A DNA stretch of 64,000 nt from Ardenticatenaceae bacterium (GCA_030065875.1 JASJCR010000018.1:1-64000), one strand, 5' to 3'; shown: positions 14,080-22,892, counted from the first letter of the stretch. Program-made: numbers and translations. The notes: a model not told the origin generated them from the sequence alone.

Positions 14080-14599
14080 GGCAAAAATTCTTTCGCAGGC
14101 GGTTCAGCGCCCGCTTCAAGCGTACGGCCGAGGTGTTTTCAGAAATGCTTAAAATCAGCCCGATTTCGCGATGAGTAAGCCCTTCAAAATAAAACAGCCG
14201 GATCATTTCGCGATCGGCCGGTCTGAGGCCCATCAGGGCGACCCCCAGCGCTTCGTGTTCAAATTGATCGGCCACCGCGGCCTCAACGCGCACCGGGCTA
14301 ATCAACCGGTCTACCAGGGGCAGCCAGCGCCACGACCGTCTGCGCCGCTGCCCCAGCTCGTGACGGGCGATTTTGAACAGCCACGCCCCAAAACGCACCC
14401 CCTGCCAGCGATATCCGCTGATTTGGCGCAGCGCTTTTTCAAATGCGGCCGCGACCACGTCCTGCGTTTCAGCATGGTCGCGCGTCTGGCGAAAAATATA
14501 GGCGTAGACGCGATCAACGTAATGATCGTAAAGTTGCGCAAACGCCTCGACATCGACCTTGGCCCGCTCAATGAGCCGTTGTTCCTCTTCGATTTTCAT
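14057..14599 (-). CDS. ECF-type RNA polymerase sigma factor
   Basis: 180 residues with region 2 (AFAQLYDHYVDRVYAYIFRQ, DHAETQDVVAAAFEKAL, GYRWQGVRFGAWLFKIARHEL) and region 4 (LRPADREMIRLFYFEGLTHR, EIGLILSISENTSAVRLKRALNRL), the two domains of group 4 sigma-70 factors. It probably directs transcription of its own operon and a small regulon after an envelope signal. It overlaps the putative anti-sigma gene by 23 bases. The upstream 365-base spacer holds no gene. Confidence 0.93.
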   Translation of the reverse strand: MKIEEEQRLIERAKVDVEAFAQLYDHYVDRVYAYIFRQTRDHAETQDVVAAAFEKALRQISGYRWQGVRFGAWLFKIARHELGQRRRRSWRWLPLVDRLISPVRVEAAVADQFEHEALGVALMGLRPADREMIRLFYFEGLTHREIGLILSISENTSAVRLKRALNRLRKNFCHERERII

Positions 14600-14963
14600 C
14601 GCTATTAAATATAATGCGCAATGAGAGAAAATGTGACAGGGGATTAATTCGTTATTCGTTATGTGGTTCTGTTGACATCCGATTCAATATGATGCTCAAT
14701 TTGGCGATATTTTTTTATTCCGTCGATTAAAACCGATAACCGTCGACTAAAGCCGACGGCTATAGGGTTGGATTTCCTTCAGGTTAGGCCCTTTAGCCCC
14801 GCATTTTTGAGTTTTGATCAATCAAGTCTGATACAGCAGTGTCATTCCCGCGAAAGCGGGAATGACAGGCCTGTTTTGAAAGTCGATTGATATCCGTATT
14901 TTTTTGTAAATCTTCAATAATGCGGGAGTGAAGAATCCCACCAACTTTCATTGGAAGAAGGAC
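14600..14963. other. Gene-free spacer with two palindromes
   Basis: No coding sequence supported. TAACCGTCGA (14737-14746) and CCGACGGCTA (14753-14762) form a stem with one mismatch in ten. A perfect 11-bp hairpin follows at 14841-14866. The rest is AT-rich and should contain the promoter of the sigma gene. Confidence 0.6.
14841..14866. repeat. dRS3-like palindrome GTCATTCCCGC-GAAA-GCGGGAATGAC
   Basis: Perfect 11-bp inverted repeat with loop GAAA. It fits the pattern ATTCCC-N8-GGGAAT that defines dRS3 repeats in Neisseria, where they are intergenic and serve as targets of filamentous phage integration. The same word occurs in spacers of many unrelated bacteria. Only one copy is in this window. 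Confidence 0.85.
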
Positions 14964-15551
14964 TCACCAGCCTAAATCTTCCGGCAGAGCAGCCTGAGCA
15001 AAATTCTCAAAGGTGATGTCATCAAAGGGGAGTGCCAGACGCTGTTTTAGCTGCTGCATGAGCGCCAGATAGTTGGTTAATAACCGTTTTGACCAATCTA
15101 AACCCAACTCGGCCGCCATCGTCTTGATCGCCGCCTCATCTCCCTCTAACTCCACAAACAGGCCATAGGGCATCTCGTCGAGAACGATCTCAACCTCACC
15201 CCATTCATAGGTTTCCCGATACTTCTCGTAAATAATTTTTGGATTAAACCCGATTTTCCGGATGATGGCGTCAAGCGGGTCAAACTCGGCCGCCTCTACC
15301 TCGATCTCTTCTCGAATTTTTGCCTCAGAGGTTAAATCTTCAAAGGCGGGCCCTTTAAACGTTAACCGCACCCGTTCATCTTCGCGCAGGCGCAGGAGCC
15401 GGCCGCTGTTTTTGAGCTGAAAATCGGCCGTATCGTAAACCACATTTCGCTCGTAGATGCGCGGCCGGGTTAATTTGGCTCCCCGTTCGCTTAACGCCTG
15501 GCGAACGGCTGCGTGATCTTTTACAAAAAATTTTACTTCGGTTTCAAGCAT
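14964..15551 (-). CDS. CYTH-domain protein, class IV adenylate cyclase/triphosphatase type
   Basis: 195 residues from the ATG at 15551. The N-terminal ExExK signature is E-T-E-V-K (residues 3-7), followed by the tunnel pattern of CYTH enzymes: RLLRLREDERVRLTFKGP, IREEIEVEA, YEKYRETYEW, VEIVLDEMPYGLFVELEGDE. These proteins act on triphosphates (cyclase, ThTPase or inorganic triphosphatase); which one cannot be told. The frame stays open upstream, but only through the palindromic element D, which ends three bases before this start codon. No Shine-Dalgarno is left, so translation may be coupled or leaderless. It is downstream of the BCCP gene. Confidence 0.85.
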   Translation of the reverse strand: MLETEVKFFVKDHAAVRQALSERGAKLTRPRIYERNVVYDTADFQLKNSGRLLRLREDERVRLTFKGPAFEDLTSEAKIREEIEVEAAEFDPLDAIIRKIGFNPKIIYEKYRETYEWGEVEIVLDEMPYGLFVELEGDEAAIKTMAAELGLDWSKRLLTNYLALMQQLKQRLALPFDDITFENFAQAALPEDLGW

Positions 15552-15553
15552 AA

Positions 15554-15712
15554 CAGCTCGGCCCTGCGGGCCTTTTAGCATTTCAGCACGCCCCTTTGGA
15601 GCTTTCAGCGCGGTGCTGCGCACCTTTCAGCTTTTCGCTGATGGCTGAGAGGCCCGCAGGGCCGCGCTAACGGGGGCGAAGCCCCGAGCCAAAAGGCCAC
15701 CAGGCCGTGCTC
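15554..15712. repeat. Modular GC-palindrome element D
   Basis: Modules GGCCC-TGC-GGGCC, GCCCCTTTGGAGC, GGTGC-TGC-GCACC, centre CAGCTTTTCGCTGATGGCTG, then inverted modules GGCCC-GCA-GGGCC, GGGGC-GAA-GCCCC and GGCCACCAGGCC, linked by TTAGC/GCTAA. It fits exactly between the start codon of the CYTH gene (15551) and the stop codon of the BCCP gene (15714). Confidence 0.9.
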
Positions 15713-15713
15713 A

Positions 15714-16226
15714 TCAGCTAGCTTCGTCGCCAATCACCACCAGGGCGGCATCTTTATCGACGGAATCTCCAGCCGAAACTTTTACCTCCAGAACAACCCC
15801 ATCTCGGGTTGCTTTTAGCTCGTTTTCCATCTTCATCGATTCCAGGATGACCAGCGTTTGCCCCTTTGTGACCGCTTCCCCTTCAGCCACAGGAACCCGC
15901 ACCACAACCCCCGGCATGGGCGCCTTGGTAGGCACAATTCCGGTATCGTCTTCTTGCTCGCCACGGGCCTTAGCCAACCGGTATGCACGCTCATCCTGGA
16001 CAAAGGCGTCGTAAATTTCCCCGCCAAGCAGCACCTGCCACTGATCTCGCTCATGATTGTGGACGGCCGCTTCATATGACCGCCTGTCGACGAGAAGAGA
16101 AACCAGCCCGCCATCGCCTAAATTTTGTAAGTCAGCGTCGATATGTTCATCGTTGACAAATATCTGGCCGTCACCATCGATGTCAATGGTGTATTCGTTG
16201 CCGTTGATTGTGACAATGTATTTCAT
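15714..16226 (-). CDS. Biotin carboxyl carrier protein of an acyl-CoA carboxylase
   Basis: 170 residues. The C-terminal biotinyl domain (~100-168) has the biotinylation motif ESMKMENE with the target lysine in MKM, preceded by APMPGVVVRV, the usual hinge-side motif. The N-terminal ~95 residues form a small separate domain, as in the BCCP-like C-terminal part of propionyl/acetyl-CoA carboxylase alpha chains. It carries CO2 from the biotin carboxylase (next gene upstream) to the carboxyltransferase. It lies third in the operon, 65 bases after the biotin carboxylase stop. Confidence 0.92.
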   Translation of the reverse strand: MKYIVTINGNEYTIDIDGDGQIFVNDEHIDADLQNLGDGGLVSLLVDRRSYEAAVHNHERDQWQVLLGGEIYDAFVQDERAYRLAKARGEQEDDTGIVPTKAPMPGVVVRVPVAEGEAVTKGQTLVILESMKMENELKATRDGVVLEVKVSAGDSVDKDAALVVIGDEAS

Positions 16227-16228
16227 AA

Positions 16229-16294
16229 TTAATTACTAATTACTAATTACTAATTGTTAATAGCTATTAGCTATTGGCCTCTAGCAATTAGCTA
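16229..16294. repeat. Tandem AATTACT words and TAGCTATTAGCTA inverted repeat
   Basis: Several AATTACT units are followed by TAGCTATTAGCTA (16261-16273) and TAGCAATTAGCTA (16282-16294), an 11/13 inverted repeat with an eight-base loop. The right arm ends with the three bases of the biotin carboxylase stop codon. The element fills the spacer almost exactly from gene to gene. Confidence 0.85.
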
Positions 16295-17809
16295 TCTTTT
16301 TAGTCGTTCCCACCGACTCAACCACTTCCAGTTGCTCGTATCTCGTTCGCCCGGCGCAACCATCTGGCCCAGATACTCCCCCTGGCGGTGAGCCATGATG
16401 GCGGCAATCACGGCCGCCTCCATTTCGTCTCGGGCGTCGAGATCTTTCATGCTAAATTCATTTTCCACAAACTGGGTGTCAAACGTGCCGCCTAAAAAGC
16501 GCGGCGTTTCCATGATGTGTTGATGGAAGGGGATATTGGTCTGGACCCCCATGATGTGATACTCAGCCAGGGCACGACGCATGCGCATAATCGCTTCCGC
16601 CCGATTTTTGCCGTAGCAAATTAACTTGCTGATCATCGAATCGTAAAAGGGAGAAATTTCCGCCCCTTCATACACGCCGGTGTCGATACGCACGCCGGGG
16701 CCGGTGGGCACTCGCAGGGTGGAAATGCGGCCGGTAGCCGGCATAAAATTGCTAAACGGATCCTCCGCATTGACCCGGCACTCAATCGCCCACCCTTCCA
16801 TGCGGACATCTTCTTGTTTGAATTTCAGCGGCCGGCCGCGGGCGATGCGCAGCATCTCCTGGACGATGTCCACATTGGTGACCAGCTCGGTGACCGGATG
16901 TTCAACTTGTAGGCGGGTATTCATTTCCAGAAAATAAAAGTTTTTCTCCCGATCGACCAGGAATTCGACCGTGCCGGCACTGATGTAATCAACCGCTTTG
17001 GCGGCCGCAACCGCAACCGCTCCCATCCTGGCCCGCAGCGATTCATCGACAAAAATCGAGGGGGATTCTTCGAGCAGCTTTTGATGACGACGCTGCAGCG
17101 AGCATTCCCGCTCTCCCAAATGAATCACGTTGCCGTGGGAGTCCGCCAGCACCTGAATTTCGATGTGGCGGGCGTGGGTGATTAATTTTTCCAGATATAC
17201 CCGGCCGTCACCAAAGGCGGATTCCGCCTCCCGTCGAGCACCGGCCAGCGCACCTGGCAACTCGGCCGGATCGTGAACCGGGCGCATCCCTTTTCCGCCA
17301 CCGCCGGCCGAGGCTTTGACTAAAAGTGGAAAACCGATCTCTTCGGCGGCCGCGATCATTTCTTCGTCGTCGAGACCTGGCTCCGTGCCCGGCACGACCG
17401 GCACGCCGGCCGCGATGACCGCGTCGCGGGCCATCTGCTTGTCTCCCATGATGTGAATGGCCCTTGGATGGGGACCCACAAACACAAGTCCGGCATCATA
17501 ACAAGCCTGGGCGAATGCCTGCCGCTCCGCTAAAAACCCGTACCCGGGATGAACTGCTGTGGCTCCAGATTGCTTGGCCACATCGAGCAGCTTCTCGATC
17601 ACCAAATAACTTTCTCGGGCGGGTGAAGGGCCGATATGATACGCCTCGTCCGCATAGCGAACGTGCAGCGCATTGCGGTCAGCATCTGAGTAAACGGCCA
17701 CCGTGCCGATTCCCAGTTCGTGACACGCCCGAATGATGCGCACCGCAATTTCACCCCGATTGACGACAAGCAGTTTGTTAAATCGTTGAAGATGTAAATT
17801 TTCTATCAT
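16292..17809 (-). CDS. accC: Biotin carboxylase subunit of acetyl/propionyl-CoA carboxylase
   Basis: 505 residues. ATP-grasp enzyme that carboxylates biotin with bicarbonate and ATP. Visible motifs: N-terminal LLVVNRGEIAVRIIRACHEL, ATP-binding loop KASAGGGGKGM, HIEIQVLADSHGNVIHLGERECS, and catalytic EMNTRLQVEHPVTE near residue 290. It has about 50 residues more than a minimal AccC, at the C-terminus. It is located between the carboxyltransferase gene and the separate BCCP gene, so the alpha chain of a propionyl-type carboxylase is here split in two. The symbol is used in the general sense. Confidence 0.95.
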   Translation of the reverse strand: MIENLHLQRFNKLLVVNRGEIAVRIIRACHELGIGTVAVYSDADRNALHVRYADEAYHIGPSPARESYLVIEKLLDVAKQSGATAVHPGYGFLAERQAFAQACYDAGLVFVGPHPRAIHIMGDKQMARDAVIAAGVPVVPGTEPGLDDEEMIAAAEEIGFPLLVKASAGGGGKGMRPVHDPAELPGALAGARREAESAFGDGRVYLEKLITHARHIEIQVLADSHGNVIHLGERECSLQRRHQKLLEESPSIFVDESLRARMGAVAVAAAKAVDYISAGTVEFLVDREKNFYFLEMNTRLQVEHPVTELVTNVDIVQEMLRIARGRPLKFKQEDVRMEGWAIECRVNAEDPFSNFMPATGRISTLRVPTGPGVRIDTGVYEGAEISPFYDSMISKLICYGKNRAEAIMRMRRALAEYHIMGVQTNIPFHQHIMETPRFLGGTFDTQFVENEFSMKDLDARDEMEAAVIAAIMAHRQGEYLGQMVAPGERDTSNWKWLSRWERLKR

Positions 17810-17855
17810 GATATTTTTGTATCAATTAGCCGTGGATGATGTGTAAATAGCTGTG

Positions 17856-19403
17856 TTACAGCGGAATATTCCCGTGTTTCCTGGGCGGATTGGTGTCGCG
17901 TTTATTTTGCAACATATTGAGGCCGTTAATGAGGCGCGTCCGCGTTTCGTGCGGTTCGATGACGTCATCAACATACCCACGGCGAGCGGCCTCATATGGA
18001 TTGGCAAAATTTTCTCGATAATTATCAACCAGTTCGCTCTTCTTCTCGACCGGATCGGCCGCACCGTTTAGCTCACGTCGGAAAATAATGTTGACCGCCC
18101 CGTCGGGTCCCATCACGGCAATTTCTGAGGTTGGCCAGGCAAAATTTAGATCGGAACGAATGTGTTTGCTGTTCATCACGCAGTAAGCACCCCCATAAGC
18201 TTTGCGGGTAATGACGGTAATTTTGGGAACGGTTGCTTCGCAAAAGGCGTAGAGCAGCTTAGCTCCTTTGCGAATAATTCCGCCATGCTCCTGATTGATG
18301 CCGGGCAAAAAGCCGGGCACATCTTCAAAAACGATCAGGGGAATGTTGAAGCAGTCACAAAAACGGACAAAGCGGGCCGCTTTTTCGCTGGCGTCAATAT
18401 CGAGCACTCCGGCCAAAACCATCGGCTGATTGGCTATAATTCCCACGCCGTGGCCACCGATTCGTGCAAAACCAACCACGATATTCTGGGCGAAATGTTC
18501 CTGCGTTTCGTAAAATTTTCCATCATCAACGATGCGGTTGATCACCTCTTTGATATCGTACGGCTTATTGGGGTTATCGGGCACAATGTCGTCCAACTCT
18601 TTATCAGCGCGCAGCGGGTCATCAAGCGTGGGTTCAAAAGGAGGATCTTCCATGTTATTGGAAGGCAAATAGCTCATCATTTCCCGAATGAGATAGAGGC
18701 AATCTTCCTCGCTTTCGGCCGCCATATGGGCCACCCCGCTGGTTGTGTTGTGGGTCATCGCTCCGCCCAGCTCTTCAAAGGTAACCTCTTCACCGGTCAC
18801 CGCTTTAACCACATCGGGACCGGTAATAAACATGTGGCTGGTTTTTTTCACCATAAAAATGAAGTCGGTCAGGGCCGGAGAGTAAACCGCCCCACCGGCG
18901 CAGGGGCCCATGATGGCGCTAATTTGAGGCACGACGCCAGAGGCGAGCGTATTTCTCAAAAAGATATCGGCATACCCACCGAGGCTGACCACCCCTTCTT
19001 GAATACGGGCCCCACCCGAGTCGTTGATGCCAATGACCGGCGCCCCATTTTTGATGGCCATATCCATAATTTTGCAGATTTTTTCAGCATGAACCTGGCT
19101 GAGGCTGCCGCCGAATACCGTAAAATCCTGACTGTAGACATAGACCAGCCGGCCGTCGATGGTACCCCAGCCGGTGACGACACTGTCACCCAGGATTTTC
19201 TTCTCTCCCATGCCAAAATGGGTCTCGCGATGGACCACAAATGAATCAATTTCATGAAAAGAGCCGCGATCCAGCAAAACTTCTACCCGTTCACGAGCGG
19301 TCATTTTGCCCTTGGAACGCTGTTTTTCAATGCGCGCTTCCCCTCCCCCAAGCTGGGCCTGAGCCTTTAATTTCCGCAACTGTTCAATTTTTGGATGAGT
19401 CAT
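17856..19403 (-). CDS. Acyl-CoA carboxylase carboxyltransferase subunit (propionyl-CoA carboxylase beta type)
   Basis: 515 residues from the ATG at 19403 (AGGA eleven bases upstream). Crotonase-fold carboxyltransferase; both halves are in one chain. Motifs include [43 protein letters not shown], the oxyanion loop [16 protein letters not shown], and in the second half [20 protein letters not shown] and [11 protein letters not shown]. It transfers CO2 from carboxybiotin to acetyl- or propionyl-CoA. First gene of the operon with biotin carboxylase, BCCP and the CYTH protein. An earlier in-frame start at 19463 adds 20 basic residues and lacks a ribosome-binding site. Confidence 0.95.
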   Translation of the reverse strand: MTHPKIEQLRKLKAQAQLGGGEARIEKQRSKGKMTARERVEVLLDRGSFHEIDSFVVHRETHFGMGEKKILGDSVVTGWGTIDGRLVYVYSQDFTVFGGSLSQVHAEKICKIMDMAIKNGAPVIGINDSGGARIQEGVVSLGGYADIFLRNTLASGVVPQISAIMGPCAGGAVYSPALTDFIFMVKKTSHMFITGPDVVKAVTGEEVTFEELGGAMTHNTTSGVAHMAAESEEDCLYLIREMMSYLPSNNMEDPPFEPTLDDPLRADKELDDIVPDNPNKPYDIKEVINRIVDDGKFYETQEHFAQNIVVGFARIGGHGVGIIANQPMVLAGVLDIDASEKAARFVRFCDCFNIPLIVFEDVPGFLPGINQEHGGIIRKGAKLLYAFCEATVPKITVITRKAYGGAYCVMNSKHIRSDLNFAWPTSEIAVMGPDGAVNIIFRRELNGAADPVEKKSELVDNYRENFANPYEAARRGYVDDVIEPHETRTRLINGLNMLQNKRDTNPPRKHGNIPL

Positions 19404-19474
19404 GGAGTCTTTTTTCCTGTGAGTTTGTCTGATCTTTTTGGTAAAGCGACCGCAAACGGCCACTTTATTTTATG

Positions 19475-19882
19475 TTAACTTTTGCTGTTAGGCCGCTCGT
19501 ATCCAAGCCAGGCGGCGAGGGCGACAGCCATCACCCCCCAGAAAAGCACGACCGGCCAGCCGGCACGCGTCACCGCAGATTCAGCCATCAAGAGCAATAT
19601 CAGCTGATAAACGAGGTAAACCGCAAAAACGGTCACGATCAAGCGATAATGTTTTGCCCCCTGCCAGATGAGCAGCAGCCAGAGCGAAAACCAAACCAAT
19701 GCCCATACGGCCGCCAATAAAAGACGAATTTGCGGTGGAATCGTGTTGCGAAATTGCTCTAGCAGTGGCGTCAGACGCCATAATAATATCGCTTGCCAAC
19801 TGTGAACGAGCCCGAGAACGAAAAAAATCCACCGCAATATTCTGATGCGAAAATTGGGGGCTGGCTGAATGCGAGGCAACAT
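19475..19882 (-). CDS. Small integral membrane protein, unknown function
   Basis: 135 residues with four predicted membrane segments (ILRWIFFVLGLVHSWQAI, LLLAAVWALVWFSLWLLLI, LIVTVFAVYLVYQLILLLM, WPVVLFWGVMAVALAAWLGY). No family motif recognised. It is transcribed away from the MscS gene and lies 71 bases upstream of the carboxyltransferase start, in the same direction, so it may be cotranscribed. Confidence 0.6.
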   Translation of the reverse strand: MLPRIQPAPNFRIRILRWIFFVLGLVHSWQAILLWRLTPLLEQFRNTIPPQIRLLLAAVWALVWFSLWLLLIWQGAKHYRLIVTVFAVYLVYQLILLLMAESAVTRAGWPVVLFWGVMAVALAAWLGYERPNSKS

Positions 19883-19932
19883 AAATTAATTATAGCGGTG
19901 CAAGACCGGTTAAGACAAAGTAAAATGATAAG

Positions 19933-20724
19933 ATGCTTGACATGTTGCCTGATTGGGCTCAAACCGGATTATTCATTTTGTTAATTTGGGTTACCGCCTG
20001 GATTATCTCACTACTTGTGCCGTTTGTCAGTCGCTTGATGCTGTGGCTTTTTGGCCAGGATTCTCGCAACAATCTCGAGCGGCGGCTTACGCTGACCGGC
20101 CTGCTAAACGGGCTGCTGCGCATGCTGATCGTGATCCTGGCAATTTTATCGACGCTGGCCCTTTTCGCCGACATAGATTCGCTGATCTGGCTGGTAGGAT
20201 TGTTTGCGGCTGGGTTTGGGCTGGGCGCCCGGCCGTTTATCAGCGATGTCCTAACCGGCTTGACCTTTATTTATGACCGCACGTTCGACGTTGGCGAGAA
20301 AATCGAAATTTTAGACACCATCGGCGTGGTTGAGAGTGTTGGTTTGCGCACAACCCATCTGCGCGCGCCTTCCGGTGAGCTCTTTGTTCTTCCGAATGGT
20401 GATATTCGAATGATACGCAATTTTAGCCGGGGCAAATTTTCAAGGTTGACGATTCGCCTGGACACCCCGGCCGCCAATATCGATCAGGCCATGGCGATTT
20501 TGCGCCGCTTGGGACGTGAAGTTTTGGTCTTGGTTCCCGATGTGATCGAACAGTGGTTTGTCACCAGCGAAGGGGAGCTGACCGATAAAATACAGCTCGT
20601 GATTGTAGCTAAGACGCGCTTTGGGCGAGCGGCCGATAACAAACCACACCTTGAGGCGTTGATTCACCAGCGATTAAAAGAAGCTGATATCCACGCCACC
20701 AAAACATCATCAACCGCTTTATAA
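19933..20724 (+). CDS. Small-conductance mechanosensitive channel, MscS family
   Basis: 263 residues. Three membrane helices, the third being the pore helix (LIWLVGLFAAGFGLGARPFI), are followed by the MscS beta domain with DVLTGLTFIYDRTFDVGEKI, VVESVGLRTTHLRAPSGE and VLPNGDIRMIRNFSRG. It opens under membrane tension to release osmolytes. The size is close to E. coli MscS. No clear Shine-Dalgarno before the ATG; a second ATG three codons downstream is possible. It converges on the GCS2 ligase gene with a 6-base overlap of the 3' ends. Confidence 0.93.
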   Translation: MLDMLPDWAQTGLFILLIWVTAWIISLLVPFVSRLMLWLFGQDSRNNLERRLTLTGLLNGLLRMLIVILAILSTLALFADIDSLIWLVGLFAAGFGLGARPFISDVLTGLTFIYDRTFDVGEKIEILDTIGVVESVGLRTTHLRAPSGELFVLPNGDIRMIRNFSRGKFSRLTIRLDTPAANIDQAMAILRRLGREVLVLVPDVIEQWFVTSEGELTDKIQLVIVAKTRFGRAADNKPHLEALIHQRLKEADIHATKTSSTAL

Positions 20725-21879
20725 CCCTTCTTTTGTTTCTTCAATCAGCTGATCAACAACGGCTTGAATCGCTTCTTCCTGATTTCCTTCACCGCCATGG
20801 GCCTTGTAGGTGGCGACCTGCCGGTCTGCGCTGGTCCCACCCTTTAAGATTGTATGGACATATTCAACTTCTTGACGAGAGCCTAAATCATCAACCACAT
20901 CGTCAAGAAACTCAAGCAGCTCATTCATCAAAAAGTGGAAGGGAATTTCTTCTTGTCGGCCAAAATCAATCAGGTGGCCGTTAATGCCGTAGCGAACCGC
21001 CCGCCATTTGTTTTCGGTGATGTGAATATTGCGATAGGGACGCCAGCTCATGTTGTTTAGGCGCAGCTTGACGAGCTTGGCCACGATCGCCTGGAAAAGC
21101 GCGGTAATGCAAACCGCTTCGTCAATCCGGGTGCAAATATCAGATATGCGAAACTCGAGCGTATCAAAGATCGGATGCGGCCGGATATCCCACCAGATTT
21201 TTGCCGAGGTGGTCCCCTTGCCAAAAGAGCCAACCCGCAGCATCATCTTCTCATAATTGTGATATTCACTCCAAGAATCAAATGTCGGCGGAATCCCGGT
21301 TCGGGGCAGCTGCTCAAAAACCACGCTGCGATAAGAGCGAAGACCGGTATACTGCCCCTGCCAAAAGGGGGAGCTGGTTGACAAGGCCAACAAATGAGGA
21401 ATGAAGTAGCGAGATTGGTTCATGATTTCAATCATTAATTCTCGCAGCTCAGGGTGCTCTTTATGGCCAAAACCAACGTGGACGTGCATGCCAAAAATCA
21501 GCAGGCTGCGGGCCACGCCCTGCATATCGTCGAGAAGCTCTTTATACCGGTTGCCTTCGGTAATCGCCTGTTCATTCCACTTTGCAAAAGGATGGGTTGA
21601 AGCGGCCACGATCGCCAGATCGTTTTTCGCCGCCATATCACAAACCGATCCGCGAAGGCGCACCAGCTCCTGGCGCACCTCTTTGATGTTGCGGCAGGGG
21701 TGGCTGCCAACCTCAACCTGCGACTGCATAAATTCCGGTTTGAGGTTGACTTTGGTTTCATTTTCTTCGTCCTGGGCGATCAACTCGGAAATATAAGCAT
21801 GCAGATTTCGGGTTTTGGGATCAACGATCTGGTATTCTTCTTCAACGCCAAGCGTTAAAGGGGGCATGGGCTGGCTCAT
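20719..21879 (-). CDS. Carboxylate-amine ligase, glutamate-cysteine ligase type 2 (YbdK-like)
   Basis: 386 residues from the ATG at 21879, which has a strong GGAGG seven bases upstream. GCS2 family: LGVEEEYQIVDP, EFMQSQVEVGSHP, FGMHVHVGF, SPFWQGQYTGLRSYR, WWDIRPHPIFDTLEFRISD. Family members make gamma-glutamyl amides; the YbdK group has weak glutamate-cysteine ligase activity. No glutathione or ergothioneine partner genes are nearby, so the substrate is open. Longer upstream frame (to 21951) has no support. Confidence 0.92.
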   Translation of the reverse strand: MSQPMPPLTLGVEEEYQIVDPKTRNLHAYISELIAQDEENETKVNLKPEFMQSQVEVGSHPCRNIKEVRQELVRLRGSVCDMAAKNDLAIVAASTHPFAKWNEQAITEGNRYKELLDDMQGVARSLLIFGMHVHVGFGHKEHPELRELMIEIMNQSRYFIPHLLALSTSSPFWQGQYTGLRSYRSVVFEQLPRTGIPPTFDSWSEYHNYEKMMLRVGSFGKGTTSAKIWWDIRPHPIFDTLEFRISDICTRIDEAVCITALFQAIVAKLVKLRLNNMSWRPYRNIHITENKWRAVRYGINGHLIDFGRQEEIPFHFLMNELLEFLDDVVDDLGSRQEVEYVHTILKGGTSADRQVATYKAHGGEGNQEEAIQAVVDQLIEETKEGL

Positions 21880-22009
21880 GGGATTCCTCCTCAATATCTT
21901 GCCTCTTGCGGCCGTTTTTATTGGCCGGCTCGTCCACAACATCAGCAGCATTGATGATGCCTGTCTTCATCATCATTTTGCTGCGCTATTATAGGAAAGT
22001 CCGCTTCAT

Positions 22010-22039
22010 TTGTGTATGGCAATTTTTTTATTGTATAAA
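22010..22039 (+). promoter_or_regulatory. Putative sigma-70 promoter of the DUF1003 gene
   Basis: TTGTGT (22010-22015) and TATAAA (22034-22039) with an 18-base spacer, in the AT-rich divergent spacer 21880-22107. Only sequence resemblance supports it. Confidence 0.4.
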
Positions 22040-22107
22040 ATCGGCTGTTTACCTCGTCCTTTGGATGATTTATTTTCGAACACCGCTATCAAAAAGGATC
22101 AATATTC

Positions 22108-22779
22108 ATGATGAACACGCTGCAAAATCAGGAAGCCAAGCTCTGCCCCAATTGTGGCCAGTTGCGAAATGCTAATCAGATGCATCCCCTGGAAACCATA
22201 CCGGCCGGGGTGATCGCCACCTTTAATCATCATGAGTCTCTGGATGATGATCCGGAAATGATTTGTGAAATTTGCTTAAACAAAGCCAAAGGAAAATATT
22301 TGGCGCAGAAGCTAGAAGAGGAAATCGGCTCCCTTTCCAACCTTGAACGCGTGGTCCTGGACAGCATTAAAAGTGATACCGTGCTGCTTTTGGAAGAGTC
22401 CGATCAAACGCTAACGGCTCCTAAGGGATTGGCTGATAAAGTGGTTCAGCTAGTTGGGAGCTGGTATTTCCCTCTCTTGATCTTGTTATTTATTGCCATT
22501 TGGTCGGCCGTCAATTTCATTTTTCGGCCGTTTGAGCCGTATCCTACCATTTATTTAGCGGTCATCAGCGCCGTACTCGGATCGTTGGCCGCTCTATATG
22601 GCCCTATCATTTTAATGAGTCAGCGCGCTCAAAAAAATCGAGATAGTCTTCGGGCCAGAAATGATTACCTCGTGAACCTCAGGGCCGAGCTGGAGGTGCG
22701 CTATATGGGTGAACAAATCCAGCTGATGCTCGACAATCAGGAAAAAATTGGCAAAAGATTGCGGGAAAAGGGGATTTAG
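22108..22779 (+). CDS. DUF1003 membrane protein with N-terminal zinc ribbon
   Basis: 223 residues. The N-terminus has two CxxC knuckles (LCPNCGQ at 12-18 and ICEICLN, about 35 residues later), an apparent zinc ribbon. The DUF1003 domain follows: two membrane helices (YFPLLILLFIAIWSAVNFIF and IYLAVISAVLGSLAALYGPI) and the conserved cytoplasmic end LMSQRAQKNRDSLRARNDY, LVNLRAELEVRYM. The function of the family is unknown. AAGGAT lies upstream of the ATG. Confidence 0.85.
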   Translation: MMNTLQNQEAKLCPNCGQLRNANQMHPLETIPAGVIATFNHHESLDDDPEMICEICLNKAKGKYLAQKLEEEIGSLSNLERVVLDSIKSDTVLLLEESDQTLTAPKGLADKVVQLVGSWYFPLLILLFIAIWSAVNFIFRPFEPYPTIYLAVISAVLGSLAALYGPIILMSQRAQKNRDSLRARNDYLVNLRAELEVRYMGEQIQLMLDNQEKIGKRLREKGI

Positions 22780-22892
22780 CACCATTTGGCACCTTTTTTG
22801 GCTCATATGGCAGCAGCTTTGACCTTATGCTAAGCGCAAATAGCCGATTTTTTTTCTGCTATAAATTCAGCAAACCAAAAATGGAGGTTCAT

